Below, one piece after another: positions 32,885-62,000 of a stretch of DNA of 62,000 nucleotides (the stretch's first letter is position 1; every line of letters starts with the position of its first letter). Under the pieces are notes generated by a model. The model saw only the letters and a program-made list of their open reading frames with translations, was not told the DNA's origin and made no database searches. This DNA is from Branchiostoma floridae. Its lineage: Eukaryota; Chordata; Leptocardii; Amphioxiformes; Branchiostomatidae. The stretch lies in contig NC_049995.1 in assembly GCF_000003815.2 (NCBI RefSeq), forward strand, positions 2,603,006 to 2,665,005, in the 5' to 3' direction. The position numbers and the translations under genes are program-made.

Positions 32885-35800
32885 TCATGGTAGTCCTTTA
32901 TTGCGGTGATATTCTGACTCCGGTAAGACTTTTTCGTAGGGTGACTTTTCGGCTGGAGGTATCTCGCTGTAGGGTCGCCCTCTGGTTGCTTGCTGGGGAA
33001 GTTTGTGTGTTTCAGGGGGGAGGAGGGTCGTGCCTTCACAGCGCTGGCCTCTGATGGGGTCGTATATTCTCCCAACCTACAGAAAGAACGGATCATATTA
33101 CCATTTGCATTTGGACTAAGTTGCAGTATATAGTCAGACTATTAAGCTGAATATATTGTAGTACATGTAAATGTGAAACAAAGGATACACAGCAGCTATA
33201 GTGTAAATGCAGGTGCAGATACACTAGTAATTAGTTTCAGCTACAGCAATTGTTAGTTAAATCATCATAGACTCACACATGATTTGGACTGACGCATAAG
33301 AAGCCAGACAGCTGAAGAAATATAGAAACCTTTGACTGGCAGGATGCAACTGTGCATACCTCAAGAACATAATTTTACATAGCATCTAAACTAACGTCAT
33401 CACCAGTGGCAGTGTCATCACTTGCCGATCAGATATAAATAGCCCCATGATCAACAAGTACTTGTTTCGCAACTGTTAAGCCGAACATAGTACATGTACA
33501 TGTGAAACAAAAGATGTACGGATATCGTAGCTTAGTGTAAATACAAGTAGATAAACAATTAGTTTCAGGTACATGGAGTAAAATTATCATAGACTCACAC
33601 ATCATTTGGACTGATGCATTTAAGAAACCAGACAGCTGAAGAAATATAGAAACCTTTGACTGGCAGGATGCAACTGTGCATACTTCAAGAACATTATTTT
33701 ACATAGCATCTAAACTAACGTCATCACCAGTGGCAATGTCATCACTTGCCGATCAGATAAAAATAAATAACCCCATGATCAATAAGGACTTGTTTCACTT
33801 GTAACTTGTTCAGTTCTGTCAAGCCATTGGTACACTGATGTTCAGGATAGTTCTAGTCCTGTACCTGGACAATTTTCTGATCTTCAACTAGCTAGAATTT
33901 TAGCACAATGCTAAATGTTCTTCCAAGAACTTAGAAGGAAGACAGTGGTCGTTGAAAATTTGATCCATGCGTGCCTTTGTGTTAGAAGAGCATTGATCAT
34001 TGTACTATGATTACTACCAACCAGGGTTGTAGCCAGCCAGAAATCATTTTCCGTCCCCTCGATTTTGACTGGCTTTGGCGCAGCGTTCCTAGGGGAGTTC
34101 GGGGCATGCTCCCAAGGAAAATTTTGAAATCTAGACCCTCTGAAACAACATTTCCTGCATTTTAAGGGTTACATTTTGCTCACATAGGACGGAATGGGCA
34201 AAATTTTTTTCCGTCCCCAGCTGCAAAACGGAAGGACCGGTGTTGGCTACAACCCTGCTAACAACACAGATGAGCTTCCATGATAGCTGGAATTTTAATA
34301 TGAACCAACCTGATGCACAAATTCACTAATCTCGTGAGTGGAGGGGTGGGGTGTCGTCGGCGCGGGTTCGGGTAGAGCCTTCAGTAGAACAACATCTCCC
34401 ATGGTGCACTTCTTCTCTGGGTCGTACACGTAGAATATTCTGGGCTTCCCAAAATACTGCAGGAAGAGAAGAAAAGAAAATATAAAATTGGACCAACTTA
34501 CGTGCAGGACAATTGTGATTGTCTCTCCTCCATTGAAGCCGTGGTCATACCTAGCATGCCTCTGGCAGGCAGGCACACACGTCCTAGCTCTTCACAGCCA
34601 TACCGGAAGTGAAAAGAGACTCCTCCCACTTCCGCCTGTGGCTGTGCTCCCGTGAAACCCCAGTTACTTTGAATCCAGCTGCAGTACTGGCCGAAGAACT
34701 TAGGGCGGGCATATACCAATGCAGAACCTGCAACACAAAGATAGGGCGGGTATGACCACGGCTTCAATGGAGGAGAGACAATCACAATTGTCCTGCACGT
34801 AAGTTGGTCCAATTTTATATTGTCTCTCTCCATTTCCGCCGTGGTCATACCTAGCATGACTTCATAGCAGAGGCCAGTACTGATTAACCAGAGAGACAAA
34901 AAAGAAATTGTTGCAGAACATTCCAAATGTCAAAACAAAAGCCCAGTTAGCTGCCTTCATCATTACTTTAGACAGAACCCTGGCTGTGTAGGCAGTAGAG
35001 GTCGGAGCCCTCCTAAAAAAGTGTCCTGTGAAAAGAAACATTGGATCCAAATCTGCTAGATGCAGATAGAAAACTGCACAGCATTCCAGAGCTGAGAAGC
35101 TCGCAGAACAAGCCATGTCTGAAAAGAACGGAATATTCATATTCTATGAAAAAGAGCTTGCAAACACAAGGCATAACACCTTTAATTAATAGCCCAAAAC
35201 AAGTACAGGGAATGCTGATTGGCGAAGACCTTGTTGGTCATTTACTTGTATATGGAAAAACCATAACCCAAGTGTGAAAAAGAGGTCGTTCGATCCATTT
35301 TTGTGAAGACGAAGACGTTCTATTCGCATCTGAAAATGCCAAATGTTGGACTCTTCCTACCGAGTCTCAGCATGGAGTCTCAGCATGGGATCTGGAAGAG
35401 AACTATTTCAGGCGAGCACCTGTGGAGCAAATTCAACGCCACAGGAAAGCACCAGCCTGACACGCTTGGTCAGAGGAGAATTCAAATGAATATAAAATGT
35501 GTACTCTCGTGCTGGGTACCACCTGATTCATTCAAAAAGAAAAAAGATGAAAAGGAGGAATAAATCGACTCAATTTTACTCAAATCTTCATAACAGAGAC
35601 AGAAGTCCTATAAAACTTTCTCTGGCAAGAAAGTAAATAACGTTATAACACATAAACCGCCTTGACCTGTGGGCAAGGAACTGGGCAAACCGTCAAAGGT
35701 TGCTATGGGAACGTGCTGTAGAAACGATCCGGGAAGATCGAAGCACACGCCTGTAAGAAAAACAGCGGAATCCTTGTGAAGTAACGCGTGAATACGGAAC

Positions 35801-38800
35801 GACCCGAAACTCTGTGAAGCCGCCTACCGTTTCCAGCAAGAGCGGTAAGTATAACTGGCCGGCTGAGTACCTGAAATGAACGCACCAATCATTAACGGTT
35901 AATGCCGTAACAAAAAAGTACTCGTCCCACTGTGTGGGTGAACAAGAAAGCCCATGGCTAAGAGTGCAAAATCGAAACACGTTCGAATGCTGTAAAAGTC
36001 GTCGGAGATGACCGGTACCGTACAAGGTAACGAACACGCTAACTCGAAAGCCGAGTATGGATGCGCTACTACGGAAGCGCTAAAATCCCGTCTGCACAGA
36101 CGAAAACCGAAACTGACGGCTGGCGTAGCCCACATCAGAAAAACTACAACGGTATACAAAAAACCATGGAAGTAACCCGGGTAAAAAAGACAAAGGCTCG
36201 ATGAAACAACGCGGCAAAGACAATGTGTTGCACGTCAGAAGACGAGTCACTCAAGTGCGAGAGACGCCATATTAAAAATACACGCAAAGTCTGACCTAAA
36301 AACAGCGCCATGTAGCGATTGTCGCATGAACTACAAAGGACATGTAACATACGCGTTGACGGCAGACGAATGTGATGTGGTCAGGATGAGCTAAGCTTGA
36401 ACTTGGAACACGACGGACGAACAAGAGATGCTTGAACAGGGCCTATTTGAAAGGCAGCCTATCTAGTCCGTCGAGAAAAGAATGTACCACAAAGGTCTTT
36501 CATTCATACACTCATAAGGCACACGGCTTGTGATGATAATGGTAAAAAGATTAACACGTAAACAGCTGATGGCGAAGTCCGACCTAACACCACGTTCCAA
36601 AGCGGCCACCGCCGTAGCGGTAAAATATTCAAAAGGTAAAATATTCAAAAGAAGCGTGAGACTTCCTAACACCCGAGGTCAACGCCTGGCTAGCCTACAA
36701 AAAAAAACGGCGAAAATGCGCGTCTAAAAGACCCGAAAACAAATCGAAAACTGGTACGCGAGAGCGAAAACAATCGAAAACATACATCAGCGAAAAGAAA
36801 CTCAAGTAACATACCAAGTAACGAAAACCGCGAAGACCTAAAATGGTCAGACAACTCTGAAACAGCGGAAGCTGCTTGATCAGCTTGAAACAGAATAACC
36901 AAGGAGCTTTTAAGAAAAGTCGAACACGATGGCGATCAACGCTAACGTAGCCACGAAAATTTTACATGACAGTGACGACGAGTGACCCGAACGAGAAATA
37001 TTACGGAAAGTGCGCTCAACGATCCATTCCAATACATTTGCATAAAAATGCTAAGCAACCTGGCGATCTAAGCCAAGTAGTAACAGCAAATTTTGCATAA
37101 CAGTCAACAATAAACAGCGGAGCGAAAACAATGGGTTTAACAAACCCTCATTTACCTCTAAAGAGGCGTAGCATGGCTCCATACTGGAAGTACTGGCAGT
37201 AAAACAATGAAAACCACATAACTTTACTGCATAAACTCTCCCCATGGAGAAACATTTTTCCAACCCTACCTGGCACAATCATGAACGTACTATAACGTTC
37301 TCAGTAAAGAAAGAATCAACAACTCAAGAATTTGAGAAAATTCATGAACGGTATGAAACGGATTACTTTAAAAACTTGGCAGAGACGTCGCTACGAGACT
37401 GCCAGCGTGAGAAAAATCCTCGCCAAAAGGCACTGGGTGCCTCCTACGGTCATTTTGACCCTGTTAGACGGGATTGAAGTATTAAAAAAAAACACCGCAA
37501 AAAGTCATTTGGGCGAGTATAACACGCACCATGAAAGTGAACAAAAACATACCTCAGCTTGACGCCTATGGTTAGGCACGTTGCTATAGTCCTGAATTGG
37601 ACTTTCCACTCACCTGCAGCATGGCTTGGAATACACTTACCTACCATCGCTGCATTCGGTGCTTGTGTCCGCTCAGCGGAAGGCGCCCTGGAACCGTAGA
37701 CGATTGCAGCGCCAGTCAGGATGATTCTATGTGGCCTAGGCCTGCAGTCTCCAGCAGCATGGCTCATAAACGGCCCTGCGTACGTCTTGATGGCGGTCTG
37801 CCAGCTGAGCAAGAAACGACGGCTGATACTAGTCACACTCCCGGTCTGCATGCCGGCTGTGTGAGAATCGTCGGGCTCCGAAAAGGCCGCACTACATCTC
37901 AGATATATTCTCGTGTCCGCTGACACCTGATACATGCTGCTGTGACCCATGACCAAATTCCGAGGAAGACTGGTTGGAATGGGTTCTCTGCTGTTGTGTC
38001 CCAAAGGTGTCACATGGTGCACCATTATTGTGTTGGCAGCACATCCGCGCTACCCTGCCGAAGTGGGCTCGGTGGAACTGCAAACGTCTCCGCCCAGGCA
38101 GGAATGTGGTGCGAGCGTAGCTCACCTGAAACACTTTCATAGCAATGTATGCACGTGGATTGGGACACAGCATTTAAACACTTTCAATATAGTGACGACA
38201 AAACAGCACTCAGCTTCTGTGCATATGTCGCTCGAGGAACGAGCAAAAACACCCTGACGTGAAACTAATTTGAACAATGACCAGGACTCAAACGAGCTTG
38301 CTCACCTGGTAATGAAGGATAATGAATCATAGACACTCCGTGACTACTCAAATACCCATCTGCTTCCTGGCTCCGTGTCGGGAAACGAGCCCCGGTCTCC
38401 CGCGTGACAGGCGAGGATACACGCCACTATACAAACACGGAAGTGGAGCTGCTCAAGTAAAAATACTGCGGGAAATTTCCGTAAACACATATCGGTCACA
38501 AGACGGGGCGTAGTGAGGACTACGCGCGGCGACAGTATGCCGCGGAAACAAACTTACCTGATAAAAGGCGGAAGGGCCCGCGGGCGGTTGGAACATGCTG
38601 CCGAAGCGGTCGAGGAGACGAAGCCTAGACGTCGCTGTAAACAAACCGCTGATAACTACTACGAATACCCGAAAAAACGCGGACACGGCTCGACATGTTG
38701 GTGAACGATGACTCTCTGAGCGACGTGCCGCTCTCCTATTAAACCGCCGCGGGAAACTCTGCCGAAAAACGGTCGGTCAACCGCACGTCAATAGCATGGG

Positions 38801-40100
38801 AGGATGCTGGTCATTCCACTCCTGCGGAGCCACGGGTGTCCGCCCACCTAGTAGTAGCTCGTTTTGCTGGCTACTCTCCGGAAACAAAGAGACTCGCACA
38901 ACGCCAACAAGCGCTCAGCTTCCGTCGAAGATTCCAGGGGCGAGGGGGCGGATGCGTGCCTGGACATGTTGCCCGTCACACGTGTCGGAGCTGCGTAAGA
39001 TTTGACGCGACCAAACCTCCTCACGCACGAAAAAAACACTTCCAAGAAGTGTATTAGCAAAGAAACTAAGAACTTAGAGACTAGACATGTCTATTAACAC
39101 TCAACGAAACTTGTAATAGAAGTAAACGCGAAAAAACGCGGAGCTAGAAACGCGTGTGTGTAACCTGCGTAGCGAGAAAAAGAACTGGGGTTTCACGGGA
39201 GCACAGCCACAGGCGGAAGTGGGAGGAGTCTCTTTTCACTTCCGGTATGGCTGTGAAGAGCTAGGACGTGTGTGCCTGCCTGCCAGAGGCATGCTAGGTA
39301 TGACCACGGCGGAAATGGAGAGAGACAAGTACTGCTGAGTATTACTGTAACACTGTGGGCTGTCTCCAGGACCTGTCCCTTAAAATTTTTGGAAAGAGAC
39401 AATGTAGCTGATGTAGGTGAGGTTTGTGTTCTTGCCGCAAAAGCACCACCCACATTGGCTACACATAGCGGCAAGGAGCAGAACGCGCCAGCTAGAAGCT
39501 CTGAGTGTCTGATAGACGTCAAAACATAAGCTAAGTAAGCACACACTGGTTGTTTAAAAGAATTCATATACATTGTACTAGTACTAGTATTACTAGTATT
39601 TACACGTAAGACCGCTTCATTTCAACTCCTACCTGGCTGAAACCACTCTGCTCTAAATGTACTGACAAAATAGCACCATTTAGCCCTATACTGAAGCTTA
39701 CTATCTCTTAATACCACTTAAACATAACCCTTTGACATGTTCAAAACCCTTTGACATGTTCAAGTGCACAAATGTGATTTTAGGTGCCAATGTAATCTCT
39801 AAGCAGATGTTGGGTAGGGCACGTTTTACACCTGGTATTTTGAAGGTCTTTCCAGTGGCGAGCGTCGTTCTCTCTTCACTTTCCCTACTAGTTTAGAAGT
39901 GATACAACGAAGTACACCCTACATGTACATAGATAATCGCACCACTGTTAAATAGCTACCTTGACGATGTACGGGTCCAGAACCATCTTCACACACTTGA
40001 CCTTGGCGACCTGCTCCAGTCTGACCCCCACGACCCTCCCGATGACCCACTGCGGGTTCCATGCCCGCAGAAGCTTCGCCCAGTTCCGTCCCACCGGCAT
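32885..40100 (-). CDS. MRPS17: MRPS17, mitochondrial small ribosomal subunit protein uS17m
   Basis: A 159-residue OB-fold protein (S17 family) of the mitochondrial 28S subunit, which binds small-subunit rRNA. Exons in order: 40100-39960, 34456-34310, 33076-32885; all borders are GT-AG and in frame, ending at TGA 32887-32885. Visible S17 signatures: WVIGRVVGVRLEQVAKVKC and KMVLDPYIVKYFGKPRIFY in the first half, CTMGDVVLLKALPEP (the conserved GD-V-L-ALP block), then FVHQVGRIYDPIRGQRCEGTT. A Pro/Lys-rich tail of ~45 residues follows, as in metazoan homologues. The start ATG at 40100 is chosen over an upstream in-frame Met at 40142, which would add an unconserved leader. Intron 1 is inflated to 5.5 kb by a large TIR element (34519-39328). 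The start faces RFC1; the end faces NDUFV1. Confidence 0.95.
33150..33805. repeat. Direct tandem duplication, ~330-bp unit, in MRPS17 intron 2
   Basis: Copy 1 (~33150-33475) and copy 2 (~33480-33805) share long stretches such as 'gacagctgaagaaatataga', 'ggcaggatgcaactgtgcat' and 'ctaaactaacgtcatcacca', with scattered substitutions and small gaps. There is no open frame. Confidence 0.88.
34022..34257. mobile_element. hAT-like MITE, 8-bp duplication (one mismatch)
   Basis: CAGGGTTGTAGCCAGCC and TGTTGGCTACAACCCTG are inverse ends. The flanks CTACCAAC and CTAACAAC match at seven of eight bases. Internal 'ttttccgtcccc' and 'ggggacggaa'-type blocks are also inverted. Located 52 bases downstream of MRPS17 exon 2 in transcript terms. 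Confidence 0.8.
34519..39328. mobile_element. ~4.8 kb TIR-bounded element in MRPS17 intron 1, unidentified
   Basis: Inverted ends at 34519-34665 and 39183-39328 match for ~146 bases: TTGTCTCTC, then CCGTGGTCATACCTAGCATG, a long GC-rich block and ...GTGAAACCCCAGTT. A further inverted pair (34479-34550 and 34744-34821) makes the left end a compound palindrome with a second end-like segment at 34818-34856. No clear target duplication was found. The interior from ~35640 to 39170 has unusual composition (see findings). Several open frames of 60-190 codons occur on both strands, but none has recognisable motifs, so I call no gene. Confidence 0.7.
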
Positions 40101-40566
40101 CGTGGCGTTGGAAAATGGGAGAATTTGGAATAATTGGAACAAAACACGTGCAAAGTCTGTGTTTCTGTTACAAAATCCTCAGAGTCAGACGGCCATCTTT
40201 GAAGTTAGAGAAAGCTAGCAGTCTATTCGCTAGGCGAAAAATTCGAAAGTGTTGCAGGGTTATAGCTAGATAAAAGTCTGTAGAATTCCCACCAGAAAAT
40301 TTTGATATTCATATTCTAGATACTCATTTTAAGGAAATGAAGTATATCGTAAACAACTTAATTTTGTCTAAGTTTTGTAAATTTTGTTTTTATCGCATGA
40401 ATAGCCTGCAAATAAAGTGCTGTAGTTACGGTAAAGTTTTAAGGTCAGGGGTGAAAGGTTGTGACCTTATTTATGGCGCGCATTGCAGGCACGGGCAAGT
40501 TTCTTGGCAAGTAATTTTTGGCGGTTTTGCAATAAAATACGGATGGAAAACTGAGTCCTTAACAGA
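40101..40566. promoter_or_regulatory. Shared divergent promoter region of MRPS17 and RFC1
   Basis: The start codons are 466 bases apart and divergent. The MRPS17 mRNA start must lie within the first part and that of RFC1 just before 40567. A bidirectional promoter is inferred; no TATA box is convincing. Confidence 0.65.
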
Positions 40567-61625
<21,059 letters not shown>

Positions 61626-62000
61626 GTAAGAGTTTTTTTTAGTAAGTAAAACTATTCTGAATCAAGGTCTATAATGATGTATTCCTGAACAAACTGGTTT
61701 GAACAGTGCATGTTCATTGTACCGGTAATGCACCGTGGGTAACTTGTTAATGTTTAATATGTATGTTTATGTCTCCATTTTGTTTATGGAAACATAAACA
61801 AAACATGTATGGACATGCACCAAGCATGGTGTAGACCTGTTTACAAGTTAGGGGCTTTCACCTTTGACCTTGTGCATACACAGTTCGAACTTTGAACTGG
61901 CTTATTTATTTATTTTTATTTATTCATCTCAAAACATGTGGGTAGCCCCTTCAACTTGTTTGAAGTTGATTTCCAAGGGGGCCCACTACATAAATAACAA
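61626..62000. other. RFC1 intron 12, start only
   Basis: Sequence after the exon 12 donor at 61626. It holds 'cttatttatttatttttatt' near 61900 and a stretch resembling the 3' end of a LINE ('gtagccccttcaacttgttt'). No exon was seen before the window ends. Confidence 0.5.

Noticed and set aside
37450-38025. 191-codon minus-strand open frame in the odd-composition region
   Set aside because: The length may follow from T-poor/A-rich skew removing stops. I see no domain, and the opposite strand is also largely open, so no gene is called.
40101-40142. Upstream in-frame Met of MRPS17 at 40142
   Set aside because: The extra 14 residues precede a good ATG. Mitochondrial S17 proteins are short at the N-terminus, so 40100 is preferred, though not proven.

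Overview
The window looks like a piece of a draft invertebrate-chordate genome, most probably amphioxus (Branchiostoma). It has split genes with GT-AG introns, animal housekeeping genes, an intronless RING/B-box/NHL TRIM gene, a leucine-rich-repeat (LRR) receptor with an iterated tyrosine tail, a very dense load of short non-autonomous DNA transposons, and an assembly gap of N at 1317-2155. The species is inferred from gene style and repeats; I could not search a database. I see no rRNA, tRNA gene, CRISPR array or bacterial-type operon.

Layout from left to right. (1) 828-20708, minus strand: the N-terminal ~513 codons of the SF1 helicase IGHMBP2/SMUBP-2, in ten exons that join in frame; the 3' part lies left of the window. 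(2) 8722-10578, plus strand: a single-exon TRIM-NHL gene nested in an IGHMBP2 intron. (3) 21533-32137, plus strand: complete NDUFV1 (complex I 51-kDa flavoprotein), 14 exons, 475 residues, head-to-head with IGHMBP2 across ~0.8 kb. (4) 32885-40100, minus strand: complete MRPS17 (mitochondrial ribosomal protein uS17m), 3 exons, tail-to-tail with NDUFV1. (5) 40567 to beyond the right edge, plus strand: RFC1 (replication factor C large subunit), 12 exons seen, through the BRCT domain; head-to-head with MRPS17 across ~0.47 kb. (6) 50724-56331, minus strand: a two-exon LRR transmembrane receptor nested in a ~9.8 kb RFC1 intron.

The genes form two divergent pairs (IGHMBP2/NDUFV1 and MRPS17/RFC1) joined by one convergent pair, plus two nested opposite-strand genes. 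IGHMBP2 and NDUFV1 are both in human 11q13, so their adjacency here may be an old chordate linkage. NDUFV1 and MRPS17 both serve mitochondrial respiration; RFC1 and IGHMBP2 are nucleic-acid ATPases. No pathway links all six genes.

Most remaining DNA is transposon-derived. By reading flanking duplications and terminal inverted repeats I could delimit many elements exactly: hAT-like elements with 8-bp duplications, a CAGGG-ended group with 5-bp duplications, TAA/TTA/TAG-flanked Harbinger-like elements, TA-flanked mariner-like MITEs, a TTAA-flanked 3.4 kb inverted repeat and a solo LTR. The most unusual structure is a 3.3 kb palindrome at 3156-6441. Its core is a 51-bp tandem repeat in which each unit carries a near-consensus splice donor and a splice acceptor.
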